DNA of 55,341 bases from Phycisphaerales bacterium (GTDB taxonomy: Bacteria > Planctomycetota > Phycisphaerae > Tepidisphaerales > Tepidisphaeraceae). Position 1 is the stretch's first letter, and each line of letters starts with the position of its first letter. The notes beneath the pieces were generated by a model. That model saw only the letters and a list, made by a program, of their open reading frames with translations, did no database searches and was not told the origin of the DNA. The stretch spans positions 1 through 55,341 of the forward strand of contig JADYZN010000067.1 of NCBI GenBank assembly GCA_020853095.1. Direction: 5' to 3'. A program made the position numbers and the translations under genes. This document shows, in pieces, positions 16,839 to 25,494 of the stretch.

Positions 16839-17359
16839 TGACCATGCACGGTTCCTCGCTGTTCGCACCCTGGCGCATCGACTACATCCGCTCGCTGCAC
16901 AAGGAGCCGACGGAATGCTTTTTATGCGCGGCCGCCCGGGCGGTCGACGCCGAACAGCGCCGCGCTGCGCTGGTGTTGTGGCAAAGCGACCACAGCATCG
17001 TCCTGATCAACCGCTATCCGTATGCCAACGGCCACCTGCTGGTGGCGCCCAGGGCGCATCAGGCGGAGCTGTCGGAGCTGGATTCGGCCCAACTGGCCGA
17101 TCTGCAGATTCAGACGGCGGCCGCCACCACGCTGTTGAAACGGGCGGTCAGCGCGCAAGGGTTCAACATCGGCATCAACCTCGGCCGATGCGCCGGGGCG
17201 GGCGTTCCGGGTCATCTGCACCAGCACGTGGTGCCGCGCTGGGCGGGCGACACCAATTTCATGGCCGTGGTCGGCGAGGTTCACGTCGTGCCCGAGGCGA
17301 TCGGGCGGTTGTACGATGAACTGTCGCGGGTCCGCGGCGAGCTGTCGCCGCAAGCGTGA
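16838..17359 (+). CDS. HIT-family hydrolase, Ap4A phosphorylase-like
   Basis: 173 residues starting MTMHGSSLFAPWRIDYI (ATG 16838; 16844 also possible). A CFLC pair (Cys27, Cys30) follows the APWR motif, then VLINRYPYANGHLLVAPR and the HIT triad GHLHQHVVPRW (His126, His128, His130). The APWR...C-x2-C layout is that of the actinobacterial/Apa-type diadenosine tetraphosphate phosphorylase or hydrolase group. Cytoplasmic. Second HIT protein in the window; the other at 12772 is of HINT type. Located between vanZ-like and marC-like genes, 6 bases before the latter. Confidence 0.92.
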   Translation: MTMHGSSLFAPWRIDYIRSLHKEPTECFLCAAARAVDAEQRRAALVLWQSDHSIVLINRYPYANGHLLVAPRAHQAELSELDSAQLADLQIQTAAATTLLKRAVSAQGFNIGINLGRCAGAGVPGHLHQHVVPRWAGDTNFMAVVGEVHVVPEAIGRLYDELSRVRGELSPQA

Positions 17360-17365
17360 GCGAAC

Positions 17366-17968
17366 ATGAATTTCTGGCGGGTATTTTTCGAGGCGTTGCT
17401 GCCTCTGTTCGTCGCGATCGACCCGATCGGGCTGCTGCCGATTTTCATCGGCGTCACCGGCGGCATTCCACCGGCCCGCCGCCGTCATATCATCTTTCAG
17501 GCGGTGACCGTGGCGACGCTGGTCTCGTTCGGCTTTGTCTTCATGGGCAACTGGCTGTTTGGTGTCCTGAGCATCGACCAGTTCGATTTCATGATCGCCG
17601 GCGGGGTGATCCTGCTGGTGCTGGCGGTGCTGGATCTGCTGATGCCCGGCAAGCCCACCATCAACGAGGTGGAATCGGTCGGGGTGGTTCCCCTGGCGAT
17701 GCCGCTGATCGCCGGCCCGGCCACGCTGACCACCGCCCTGGTGCTGGCGAGCGACCCGAACAAGGGATACGCCATCACGGTGTTGGCGCTGGCGGTCAAT
17801 TTCGCGATCCTGCTGGGGGTGCTGTTGAGCGCCTCGTGGATCTCCCGCCTGCTGGGGATCACCACGCTGCGGGCCGTCAGCAAGCTGGTGATGGTCCTGC
17901 TGGCCGCCATCGCCGTCAATTTCATCCGCAGCGGCATCGTCGGCGTGTTGACGTTGATGCGTCATTGA
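17366..17968 (+). CDS. MarC-family membrane protein
   Basis: 200 residues with six membrane helices. Typical family marks: FVAIDPIGLLPIFI near 16-29 (D-P-x-G), MIAGGVILLVLAVLDLL and the sequence VPLAMPLIAGPATLTTAL (P-L-A-x-P-x-x-x-G-P), and an Asn in the last helices. MarC proteins are integral inner-membrane proteins of unsettled function. The gene lies 6 bases after the HIT gene and 22 bases before the Asp-box hydrolase, all on the plus strand. Confidence 0.93.
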   Translation: MNFWRVFFEALLPLFVAIDPIGLLPIFIGVTGGIPPARRRHIIFQAVTVATLVSFGFVFMGNWLFGVLSIDQFDFMIAGGVILLVLAVLDLLMPGKPTINEVESVGVVPLAMPLIAGPATLTTALVLASDPNKGYAITVLALAVNFAILLGVLLSASWISRLLGITTLRAVSKLVMVLLAAIAVNFIRSGIVGVLTLMRH

Positions 17969-17990
17969 TGGGCGAAAAGGACATTTGTTT

Positions 17991-19139
17991 ATGAAAATCG
18001 CGCGGATCGCACCATTGTCTTATACGCCGGGAAAGCTGGAATATTTTTCCTTCATCCGCAGCGGATCGGGGGCGGAATATCACCAGAATCCGAACTTTTA
18101 CGTCTTCGCCGACGGCGCGGTGATGATGCACTGGATGGCGTATGACTTTGATGAATGCTCCAACAACGCCGTCCAGCTCTATTCAATCTCCAGAGACAGG
18201 GGGTTGACCTGGTCCGATCCACAGGTGTTCATGGCCGATTACGCCGGCGGTGTGCCATACATCCGGCTGTTGCGACTTGAGGGCACTTCCCATGCCCTGA
18301 TGTTTCTGGCGCAGACGGTGATGGAGGAACTGGTCGTCGACGAGCAACGGCGCATCGCCACCGGCGGAGGAAGCTATTTCAACAGCCGCACGCGCGTGTA
18401 CCTTCGACATTCAGGAGATGGGGGAAGGACGTTTGATCATGGCCGGGAAATCTCCTACACCGACATCACCTCCGGCCGGTCGCTGGAAGGGGTTGGGTTT
18501 TATGGCGCGATCGAAGAGCTGATCCAACTGCGCAGCGGGCGGATTCTGGCGGCTTTCGTGTGGATGGACCCGGTTCGATGCCGGATCGCCGAGGGGTATC
18601 AGCATTTCACGGCCTCCTGCCTGTTGTCGGATGATGGCGGCAAGACGTGGAAGTCCGGAGGGCCGATCACCGCCGAAACGCCGCGTGGGGTCATGGAGCC
18701 GCAGATCGTGGAGATCGCTCCCGATCGACTGTTTTGCCTGTTTCGGACCAAGGGCGGGTTTTTATACCAGACCCATTCAAACGACGGCGGCCACACCTGG
18801 GAACCGACCAGCCCGTCGAAACTGGCTTCGCCGGAGTCCATGCCGCGGATGATCCGGCTGAACAGCGGCAACCTGTTGCTGGTGTGGAATCCGATTTCCT
18901 CCATCACCCAGCAGCCGCGGCATCCGATGTCGGCGGCGATTTCAACGGATGGCGGACGCACCTGGAGCGAGCCAAAGACCATCGCCGATGAAACCGGCGA
19001 GAATCAACTCAGCAATCACGCGCTGGTGCAACTGGACGATGGACGAATCCTGCTGGGTTTGTCCCGTTATCACGCGCTTCGCCCGATGGTCAGCGATCTG
19101 GACGTGGCCATTTTCGACGAGGCGTGGTTGATGCGATGA
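17991..19139 (+). CDS. Asp-box beta-propeller hydrolase, sialidase-like
   Basis: 382 residues with five Asp boxes (S-x-D-x-G-x-T-W/F): SRDRGLTW (67-74), SGDGGRTF (141-148), SDDGGKTW (213-220), SNDGGHTW (263-270) and STDGGRTW (318-325), giving the six-bladed sialidase fold. No signal peptide is seen, so it is probably cytoplasmic. Arg residues fit the family triad but could not be assigned safely. Family members cleave sialic acids or other sugars; a sialic-acid role is inferred only. The ATG at 17991 has AAAAGGAC 7-8 bases upstream. Convergent with a GntR/LacI-type regulator gene (11 bases apart). Confidence 0.85.
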   Translation: MKIARIAPLSYTPGKLEYFSFIRSGSGAEYHQNPNFYVFADGAVMMHWMAYDFDECSNNAVQLYSISRDRGLTWSDPQVFMADYAGGVPYIRLLRLEGTSHALMFLAQTVMEELVVDEQRRIATGGGSYFNSRTRVYLRHSGDGGRTFDHGREISYTDITSGRSLEGVGFYGAIEELIQLRSGRILAAFVWMDPVRCRIAEGYQHFTASCLLSDDGGKTWKSGGPITAETPRGVMEPQIVEIAPDRLFCLFRTKGGFLYQTHSNDGGHTWEPTSPSKLASPESMPRMIRLNSGNLLLVWNPISSITQQPRHPMSAAISTDGGRTWSEPKTIADETGENQLSNHALVQLDDGRILLGLSRYHALRPMVSDLDVAIFDEAWLMR

Positions 19140-19150
19140 CCCGTTTACCG

Positions 19151-20209
19151 TCAGGCGTCGGGGCTTTGGCAGGTTTTTCCCCAGTGCAGCACAGGCGAGA
19201 TGGCTTCGCGGACGATCCGCCGGTCGCGCAGCAGTTCCAGCATGACCTCCGACCCGCGCGTGGCCAGCTCAACCATGGGTAGTTCCACGTAGCTGAGGTC
19301 CGGCAGGGCGATTTGCCGGGGTTGCAGCGGGCTGATGCCGATCACGCTGATGCGCTTCGGAGCGGACCAGCCCGCCTTTTCCAATTCGTGCAGATATCGG
19401 CAGGCGCGCTGGCCCCCTTCAAAGAACAAGGCCGTTGGCGGCGGGTTGGCGCTTTTCATGTATTGAATCAGCCGGGTGACTTCGCCAACATCCAATGCCA
19501 GTTCATCGAAAAAAGCGCTGGGCTGGCGGTGTTTGACGGCCTGCGCGGTCAGGGTGGAGAGCTGGTTCAGGAATCGGGAATATGGCCCGACATCGCCGCC
19601 GCCGCGGTTGATGAACAGAATTCGACGATGCCCCATGCCCGACAGGTATTGTGAGACCTGATCCACCGCGGAGGATAAGTTGAAATTCACCAGGCTGACC
19701 TGTGGCGGGCAATCTTCCTCGTGCATGTTGCCAAGGAGGATGGTGGGGACGTTTTCCTCCAGCAATCGCAACGTAAATTGTCGGGGCGGCTGTCCCCAGG
19801 TCATCACGCCGGCCATCGACTTGGCCCATTCCAGCGCTTCATCGGCCTGTGACGGAGAGAAGACGCCCACCATCAATTCCACGTTGGCTTTGGAAAAAAC
19901 CGCCCGCATCGCCATCAGGTGGTCATATTCGGTCACATCCTGCCCGCCAAAGGCCGCCAGGCCGATGGCGGATGAGGCCGTTGAGGAGGACCATTGCGGG
20001 CCGCGGGTCCGGACGAATGATCCTTTGCCGCGATAGGAACGTACCCACCCCTCCGATTGCAGCCGATTGAGAACCTGCCGAACCGTTCCCAATGCCACCC
20101 CGTGGTTGCGCATCAGGTCGGCCTGGGAAGGGAGCGCCTGTCCTGGCCGAAGCTCACCGGTGACGATGCGCTGCTTGAGCTGAGTGAAAATATGCTCATG
20201 TTTAACCAT
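19151..20209 (-). CDS. GntR-type HTH regulator with LacI-like ligand domain
   Basis: 352 residues. An N-terminal GntR winged helix-turn-helix (about 5-73: IVTGELRPGQALPSQADL, then GTVRQVLNRLQSEGWV and RGKGSFV) is joined to a LacI/periplasmic-binding-like domain with QYLSGMGHRRILFINRG (about 187-203) and the two-lobed pattern to the end. This AraR-like architecture responds to a sugar or sugar derivative by leaving its operator. A perfect 14-base palindrome lies about 20 bases upstream of its start, so autoregulation and control of the divergent carbohydrate genes are inferred. Confidence 0.92.
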   Translation of the reverse strand: MVKHEHIFTQLKQRIVTGELRPGQALPSQADLMRNHGVALGTVRQVLNRLQSEGWVRSYRGKGSFVRTRGPQWSSSTASSAIGLAAFGGQDVTEYDHLMAMRAVFSKANVELMVGVFSPSQADEALEWAKSMAGVMTWGQPPRQFTLRLLEENVPTILLGNMHEEDCPPQVSLVNFNLSSAVDQVSQYLSGMGHRRILFINRGGGDVGPYSRFLNQLSTLTAQAVKHRQPSAFFDELALDVGEVTRLIQYMKSANPPPTALFFEGGQRACRYLHELEKAGWSAPKRISVIGISPLQPRQIALPDLSYVELPMVELATRGSEVMLELLRDRRIVREAISPVLHWGKTCQSPDA

Positions 20210-20230
20210 AATATAGATGGAAAAAGATAA

Positions 20231-20244
20231 CCTATCTAGATAGG
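20231..20244. promoter_or_regulatory. Perfect palindrome, probable operator
   Basis: CCTATCTAGATAGG is its own reverse complement over 14 bases in the gap between the divergent regulator (start 20209) and prepilin-like gene (start 20395). It is the only long perfect palindrome seen in this gap and lies upstream of the forward promoter at 20291. Likely bound by the adjacent GntR/LacI-type regulator. Confidence 0.55.
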
Positions 20245-20290
20245 ACTGTCAAATACTGTCTTAAAAATCACCAGAAAAGCAAAAATATAT

Positions 20291-20318
20291 TTGACGAAAC
20301 GAAAATTCGTGTTACACT
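20291..20318 (+). promoter_or_regulatory. Promoter for prepilin/DUF4838/PEP-CTERM genes
   Basis: TTGACG at 20291-20296 and TACACT at 20313-20318, spaced by 16 bases, in an AT-rich stretch. Transcription would begin near 20325, giving a leader of about 70 bases before the ATG at 20395. Confidence 0.5.
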
Positions 20319-20394
20319 CTGTACATTAGTCTATATGTTTTATGAACAGGTCGCGGAGATAAGTACAGATAGGTTGATAACCGGAGTCATCATC

Positions 20395-21141
20395 ATGGGC
20401 AAATCCGTGCGATCCGGCGGGGCAATTGATCGGCTTGCGGCGTTTACGCTGGTGGAATTGCTTGTGGTCATCGGCATCATAGCGATTCTGATCGCAATCC
20501 TGTTGCCATCCCTTCAGGCGGCCCGTCAGCAGGCATTGAACACGGCCTGTCTGAGCCAGGTTCGGCAAATCGGCATGGCGATGATGATCTATGCCAACGA
20601 CAACAAGGGGACGTATCCGACGCCCCCTCCGTATTGGGCATTTTATTATGGGTGGGGGACGCGCGGCACCAATCCGGATGGAACAACCTATGCGTATGCC
20701 GAGAATTACGTCTTCGACAAGATGGTTCCGGCCTATTTGAAGGAAGGGGCGTGGAAGCAACTGATGGTTTGTCCGGCCGTGCCGCGGGAGGAGATCAGCC
20801 CGAACGATCAGACCGGAAACATCACCAACGCGCAACTGGCTTCTTCCCCGTATTACGACACATCGTGGTATTACCGAGGCTGGAGCATGGAATGGGGGCC
20901 GGACCTGTTGCCGGGAAGCCAGCCGATTCGCAATTTCAAGAACGTGACGCCGTGGCATCCCGATCCATCGGTGCCGCGATACAGCAACTGGCTGATCGCC
21001 GAGCGCATCGACCGGATTTTGACCTATGGCTATCACATGGGAAAGGGTGGATCGCAGTTTTTCACGGATGGTTCGGCGGTGTTTCGGTTGATCGCCAAGG
21101 ACAAGGATCAATTCCGCTGGCGGACGGCACTGAATTACTGA
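20395..21141 (+). CDS. Type II secretion pseudopilin-like protein (prepilin N-terminal)
   Basis: 248 residues. N-terminal methylation motif: [20 protein letters not shown], the prepilin peptidase site followed by Glu5 and a hydrophobic stretch. A repeated Pro/Tyr-rich middle (about 70-110) follows, and the tail has [17 protein letters not shown], an H-x10-DG variant of the planctomycete H-x9-DG motif. Such proteins are numerous in planctomycetes and are thought to be surface or pilus-like components, often beside polysaccharide-related genes. GGAG lies 9 bases upstream of the ATG at 20395; a frame extending to 20335 is rejected for lack of a binding site. Followed 22 bases later by the DUF4838 gene. 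Confidence 0.88.
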   Translation: MGKSVRSGGAIDRLAAFTLVELLVVIGIIAILIAILLPSLQAARQQALNTACLSQVRQIGMAMMIYANDNKGTYPTPPPYWAFYYGWGTRGTNPDGTTYAYAENYVFDKMVPAYLKEGAWKQLMVCPAVPREEISPNDQTGNITNAQLASSPYYDTSWYYRGWSMEWGPDLLPGSQPIRNFKNVTPWHPDPSVPRYSNWLIAERIDRILTYGYHMGKGGSQFFTDGSAVFRLIAKDKDQFRWRTALNY

Positions 21142-21163
21142 GGGTTGATTACCAATCGACGTG

Positions 21164-23416
21164 ATGCGAACGAGTTGGATCATTCTGGCGGGTATTTTGA
21201 CGGCCTTCGCCGCGCCGATGGTCGGGCGCGCCGAAGTGGTGGTCGTGGACGAATCGCGGCCGGGGGCGGTGATCGTGGTTCCGCAATCGCCGACGCCGGA
21301 GGAATCGTTGTCGGCCGGGCGATTGCAATTTTACGTCGGTAAAATCACCGGCGCAACCATCGAGATCGTGGATGAATCACGGCTTGACGGGCACGATGGG
21401 CCATCCGGCCGGATTTACATCGGACGAACGCGATCGGCGGAGGGGGTGTTGGAAAAATTGAGTCGGCGGTCCGCGCCGGCGGAATCTTCCCTGGTGGAAT
21501 GCCATGGCAATGAGGTGTTTGTGACCGGCGTCGACCCGATCGGCACGCTTCATGCAACCTATTTTCTGATGGAGGATTTTGGCTGCCGCTGGTATTTTCC
21601 CGCCGAGTGGGGGACGGTGATTCCCAGTTCATCGCGCCTGGTCATCGCCGACCAGTCGACGTATCGGTCGCCCAGTCTCAAGCTGCGCAGCGGCCTGACC
21701 CACACCACCACGCAGATCGACGCCGATCCCACCTGGGCGGCGTATGAATGGGGCCGGGGAAATCATCTGGGCGGGTGGCGATGGTGGGGCGCGGGGCACA
21801 GTTACCGCTTTTTGATTCCGGTGGAGAATTTCAAAACCCATCCGGAGTGGTTCGCGCTGGTCAACGGCAGGCGGATTCCCGATCAACTGTGCATCACCAA
21901 TCCGGAGGGTCGGGCCTTCGCGCTGCACAATCTGCGAACGGCGCTGGCGGGGTATGGCGACAACCCGCCGGAACTGATCTGCATCAGCCCCAACGACACG
22001 ACCGCCGACAAGTTTTGCCAGTGCGAAGGGTGTCAGAAATTCATCCCAACCAAGCCGGATGGGACAAAGGATTTCGGCGCTGGAATCGATCGCATCATCG
22101 CCTACGCCAATTTTTTCGCCGATGCCCTGAAAGATGAATATCCCAACTCGCGCGTGCTTTACATGGTGGATTATCATTCCTACGAAATGCCCACCCTGGT
22201 CACGCCCGCGCCCAACAGCGCGTTCTGGGTGATTCACTGGATGGGCGATCAGTTTCACGGGCAGAACGATTCCACCCGCATGGGCAAGACGCTCACAAAC
22301 TGGGGGAAATATGGCCTGCCGGAGCTGGTTTACACCTATTGGGGCAGCCATACGAGCTGGAGTTTCTGGCCGGTGGTTCACACGATCCGCGAGGAGATTC
22401 CCTATTACCTTGGCAAAGGCGTCGTCGGCATCGTTTCCGAGACGCACGAGAACTGGGGCGCGCAGCATCTGAATTTCATCGTCTACCCGCGTCTGATGTG
22501 GGATGCGAAGATGAACGTGGATGCGTGGATCGACGATTTCTGCGAAAAATTTTACGGGCCGGCGGCCCAGCCGATGCGCCAGTATTACGCGCTGCTGGAG
22601 CGGGCCGCTCAAAATGGCCCGCCGCAGCATCGTTATCGCCAGACGTTGATCCCCACGTTCACGCCGGAGGTGTTGTCGGGCCTGCGGCGGAAGATCGAAC
22701 AGGCGCAGGTCGCGCTGAATGGGGCGGATGAGATTTATCGCACGCGGTTTGATTTTGTGAAGGCGGGGTTTGAAACAGGCGACTTGTATTTTTCGGCCGA
22801 AAACCTGATGCGGACCTATCCCGGGACCAAGGACCCGACCATTCGCCCGCGCATGGTCCAGATGATGGGCCGCGCGCTGGCGCTGGCGGAGGATCCGCGA
22901 TTCAAACATCTGACCGGCGTGTCCGAGTATCCGCTGGTTGAAGACATTCGAAAAATCTACGAACAGTACCGCCAGGGGACGACCTTTGACGTGGGCCGGT
23001 TCGCGTATTTTGAAGATTATTACCTGGGGGGGCGGACGTTCATCGACGCACAGGACAAATCGGGATTTATTGATGACCTGTACGGCTTGTCGCTGGATGG
23101 CGGCAAGACCGGCACGCTGGTTTATCGGTTCGACGCTCGCGATGGTGAATTTGAATCCGTCAAAGGCTCGCTGGTGCTGACCAGCCTTCCTTCGGTCAAC
23201 CCGTTGCGGTTGAGCGTGCGAACCGGGGTGGATCAACCCTGGGCGGACGTTCAATACACTGGCGATGGCACCACGGTCGATTTTGATCTGACCGCCATCG
23301 CCGCCGGGCATTCATCCATCTGGCTGAAGATCGAATTGAAAAATCCATCGGATCGCAACATGCATGTGTTGCACCAGTTGCATCTGAATGGGCAGGTTCG
23401 CATTAAATCGAATTAA
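21164..23416 (+). CDS. DUF4838-type secreted glycosidase-like protein
   Basis: 750 residues. A signal peptide (WIILAGILTAFAAPMVGRA) is followed by an alpha-beta N-terminal domain like those of family 20/67 glycoside hydrolases (AGRLQFYVGKITGATIEIVD; YFLMEDFGCRWYFP). The DUF4838-like TIM-barrel follows, with CISPNDTTADKFCQCEGCQ, YHSYEMPTLV and WIDDFCEKFYGPAA, and a C-terminal beta-sandwich. Conserved Cys (CQCEGC) may bind metal. The function is not established; context (regulator, PEP-CTERM protein) suggests extracellular polysaccharide breakdown. GTG 21161 could be the start instead of ATG 21164. Confidence 0.85.
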   Translation: MRTSWIILAGILTAFAAPMVGRAEVVVVDESRPGAVIVVPQSPTPEESLSAGRLQFYVGKITGATIEIVDESRLDGHDGPSGRIYIGRTRSAEGVLEKLSRRSAPAESSLVECHGNEVFVTGVDPIGTLHATYFLMEDFGCRWYFPAEWGTVIPSSSRLVIADQSTYRSPSLKLRSGLTHTTTQIDADPTWAAYEWGRGNHLGGWRWWGAGHSYRFLIPVENFKTHPEWFALVNGRRIPDQLCITNPEGRAFALHNLRTALAGYGDNPPELICISPNDTTADKFCQCEGCQKFIPTKPDGTKDFGAGIDRIIAYANFFADALKDEYPNSRVLYMVDYHSYEMPTLVTPAPNSAFWVIHWMGDQFHGQNDSTRMGKTLTNWGKYGLPELVYTYWGSHTSWSFWPVVHTIREEIPYYLGKGVVGIVSETHENWGAQHLNFIVYPRLMWDAKMNVDAWIDDFCEKFYGPAAQPMRQYYALLERAAQNGPPQHRYRQTLIPTFTPEVLSGLRRKIEQAQVALNGADEIYRTRFDFVKAGFETGDLYFSAENLMRTYPGTKDPTIRPRMVQMMGRALALAEDPRFKHLTGVSEYPLVEDIRKIYEQYRQGTTFDVGRFAYFEDYYLGGRTFIDAQDKSGFIDDLYGLSLDGGKTGTLVYRFDARDGEFESVKGSLVLTSLPSVNPLRLSVRTGVDQPWADVQYTGDGTTVDFDLTAIAAGHSSIWLKIELKNPSDRNMHVLHQLHLNGQVRIKSN

Positions 23417-23480
23417 GCATCGGTGATTCCGAGGAAGCGTTTTCTTCAGAATCAATCCGACACTTTTATTGGAGGTTGTC

Positions 23481-24113
23481 ATGAGTTTCGCGAAAAGCCT
23501 TTTGATGGGCGCGGTTGTGTGTGGTATCGCCGGCGTGGGAACGGCCCGCGGCGCATATTTTCTTGAAGCGGAGAATTATACGGATTACTTGGGCTCACCG
23601 TCTCCGGCGCCTGTGATATGGGCCGAAGGCACTGGTCCATTCTCCGGTGAGCAAATGAGCGGCGATGCGTATCTGGAAGTCATCCCCGGAAGCTACACCA
23701 CGTTTCAAATCCCAGCCAATACGATACCCGCCGGAACCTATTATCCCGCCGTCCGAAGCGATTCCGGTTCTGGCCACGGAATATTCATTGACCGGGCCAC
23801 CAGCCTGGAGACGCCTCTTGGATCATTTGGCGTTTACGGACTGACCTACAACCCCGAGAGCGGCACACCCGGCGTCTTTGGATGGGATTGGGTGGAAAAT
23901 TACAATAACTCCAACGAATTTGTAAGCATCATCATCAATCCTGGCGAGGCCAATACGTTGCGAATCAACTCCGCGACGGGTGGCAATATCTCCGTGGATA
24001 TGATCGCCTTCCTGGATAGCAATACCGAACTGCCTACCGGCATACCCGAACCGGCATCGATGGGATTGTTCGCCGGCGCGGGATTGTTGTTCATCCGCCG
24101 TCGTCGGGCATGA
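23481..24113 (+). CDS. PEP-CTERM sorting-signal protein
   Basis: 210 residues: a signal peptide ending near GTARGA, a beta-rich secreted domain starting FLEAENYTDYLG that resembles a CBM6/Ig-like carbohydrate-binding fold (not tested), and a C-terminal IPEPASMGLFAGAGLLFI then RRRRA. PEP-x-x plus hydrophobic segment plus Arg tail is the PEP-CTERM signal recognised by exosortase. The exosortase candidate in this window (36554-37708) could process it. Start at 23481 has GGAGG 7 bases upstream. Ends just before a strong terminator. Confidence 0.92.
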   Translation: MSFAKSLLMGAVVCGIAGVGTARGAYFLEAENYTDYLGSPSPAPVIWAEGTGPFSGEQMSGDAYLEVIPGSYTTFQIPANTIPAGTYYPAVRSDSGSGHGIFIDRATSLETPLGSFGVYGLTYNPESGTPGVFGWDWVENYNNSNEFVSIIINPGEANTLRINSATGGNISVDMIAFLDSNTELPTGIPEPASMGLFAGAGLLFIRRRRA

Positions 24114-24132
24114 GTTGAGATGAGTCTTCTTC

Positions 24133-24180
24133 AGCCGTCTGGCGGCCGTGGAAACGACACGGCCGCCGGGCGGCTTTTTT
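24133..24180 (+). terminator. Rho-independent terminator after PEP-CTERM gene
   Basis: GC-rich stem between AGCCGTCTGGCGGCCGTG (24133-24150) and CACGGCCGCCGGGCGGCT (24158-24175), with minor mismatches, a seven-base loop and a six-T tract. Closes the prepilin/DUF4838/PEP-CTERM transcription unit. Confidence 0.9.
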
Positions 24181-24197
24181 CGTGGTTCGATTGGGCG

Positions 24198-24203
24198 TAC
24201 AAT
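24198..24203 (+). promoter_or_regulatory. -10-like box before small gene
   Basis: TACAAT (5 of 6) ends 7 bases before the ATG at 24211, with the terminator just upstream. A T-rich block at 24175-24180 lies at -35 distance but is a poor match. Predicts a leaderless mRNA for the small protein. Confidence 0.4.
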
Positions 24204-24210
24204 GCCGTCC

Positions 24211-24483
24211 ATGGATTCATCCATCGCCCAGCAGTTGCAACCCGGCGCACAGGTCGCCGTGACCCAGCAGATCGCCATGCGCGACCGCACCTGGACCAAT
24301 ACCGTCCGGGGGACGGTCGTCACCTATCAGCAGCGGATGACCGGTAGCTGGTATGCGCATGCCAAGGATGACAAGCTCTGGCTCGATCGCCTGACGTTGC
24401 GGAAGGAAGATGGTGAGTTGATCACCTTGAACCTGGACGAGTTCAGCCGTGTCGAGATTCAATCGCAAGCCACTGTCGCATAA
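24211..24483 (+). CDS. Small protein of unknown function
   Basis: About 90 residues from the ATG at 24211 (ATG 24202 also in frame). Beta-strand-rich, hydrophilic, with a pattern like VAVTQQIAMRDRTWTNTVRG and TVVTYQQRMTGSWYAHAKDD. No signal peptide, Cys pair or catalytic motif was recognised; an SH3-like or PilZ-like small beta fold is possible. It starts just after a -10-like box and has no Shine-Dalgarno. The following kinase gene begins 12 bases after its stop, so the two probably form one unit. Confidence 0.7.
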   Translation: MDSSIAQQLQPGAQVAVTQQIAMRDRTWTNTVRGTVVTYQQRMTGSWYAHAKDDKLWLDRLTLRKEDGELITLNLDEFSRVEIQSQATVA

Positions 24484-24495
24484 GTACTTATCATC

Positions 24496-25425
24496 ATGGA
24501 CGCGGCCATATTCGGATTGATTGTCGCCGACCTGATCGCAGAACCGATTGATTTGCGCAATCCTCCGGCCGCCGGCGGGTTGCAATTGATCCGCTCGATC
24601 TCGTTGACCACGGGGGGCAATGTCTGCAACACCGGCGTGGCGATGCGGAAGCTGGGGATGAACGTCGCGGCCGCGGGGCTGGTGGGTCAGGATGTTCTGG
24701 GGCAGGCCGTGCTGGAGCGGCTGTCGGCGCAGGGGCTGGATACATCGGCCGTCTTTCGCACTGACCAAGCCCAGACCAGCGCCACGGTTGTCGCGGTTGA
24801 ATCCGCCGGCGAACGGACGTTTTTCCATACCGCCGGGGCGACAACGCTGCTCGATGCGGAGGCGTTTCGGCGTTGCTTTGACGTGTTTCGATCGTGCGCG
24901 ATCGTGCAGATCGGTTATTTCGGGCTTTTGCCCAGCCTGACGCCGCATCTGCCCAAGCTGTTGTCCGAATTGCGAAAGCTCGCCCCGCAAACGCACATCG
25001 CGCTGGATACGGTCAATCCGCCCGCTCCGATGGAGCAGTTGCTGCCGATTCTGCCTTATCTGGATATTTTCGCTCCCAGCCGCACCGAGGCGGCCGCCCT
25101 CAGCGGGCAGACGGAGCCGGCACAGATGGTCGCGTTTTTTCGCCAGCATATGCCCCGCGGCCTGATCGGCATCAAGCTCGACGCCGAAGGGTGCTATCTG
25201 GACGATGCCCGCAACGCCATTTTTGTCCCTTCATATAAGATACAGGTGGTGGACACCACCGGCGCCGGCGACACCTGGTTTGGCGGCCTGTTGACCGCAT
25301 TGCGTCGAAAAATGCCTCTTGAACAGGCCGGGCGATTCGCCAACCGCGCCGCCGCCGACTGTTGCACGGCGTTGGGCGCTTCGGCCGGCGTACGCGATTT
25401 TGATCAAACCCTTGCCCGAATTTGA
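24496..25425 (+). CDS. PfkB-family carbohydrate kinase
   Basis: 309 residues with the ribokinase fold. Ribokinase motif 1 reads TTGGNVCNTGVAMRKLG (about 36-52, with GGN), motif 2 is DTTGAGDTWFGG (about 252-263) holding the catalytic Asp and the anion hole GAGD. The enzyme phosphorylates a sugar or nucleoside with ATP; the exact substrate cannot be told. Cytoplasmic. It lies close behind the small protein, within the carbohydrate-rich region. No Shine-Dalgarno was seen for the ATG, unlike nearby genes. Confidence 0.93.
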   Translation: MDAAIFGLIVADLIAEPIDLRNPPAAGGLQLIRSISLTTGGNVCNTGVAMRKLGMNVAAAGLVGQDVLGQAVLERLSAQGLDTSAVFRTDQAQTSATVVAVESAGERTFFHTAGATTLLDAEAFRRCFDVFRSCAIVQIGYFGLLPSLTPHLPKLLSELRKLAPQTHIALDTVNPPAPMEQLLPILPYLDIFAPSRTEAAALSGQTEPAQMVAFFRQHMPRGLIGIKLDAEGCYLDDARNAIFVPSYKIQVVDTTGAGDTWFGGLLTALRRKMPLEQAGRFANRAAADCCTALGASAGVRDFDQTLARI

Positions 25426-25434
25426 AGCGGGAAC

Positions 25435-25470
25435 GGCGTCGCGGAGCGACGCCCTCCAGGCGTTGGAGGG
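25435..25470 (+). repeat. Dispersed hairpin repeat, CTCCAG-tailed, copy 1
   Basis: GGCGTCGC-GGA-GCGACGCC is a perfect 8-base-pair stem (25435-25453) followed by CTCCAG (to 25459). A second stem, CCCTCCA with TGGAGGG (25452-25470), overlaps it. A copy identical over 25 bases lies at 31997-32021; related copies are near 54912, 54993 (inverted) and 55037. It follows the kinase gene and may act as its 3' end. Confidence 0.85.
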
Positions 25471-25494
25471 TCGTGAATATGGGGGTATGGTTGC

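Noticed and set aside
21629-23311. 560-codon minus-strand frame opposite the DUF4838 gene
   Set aside because: No start signals, low-complexity, opposite a strongly supported secreted protein.
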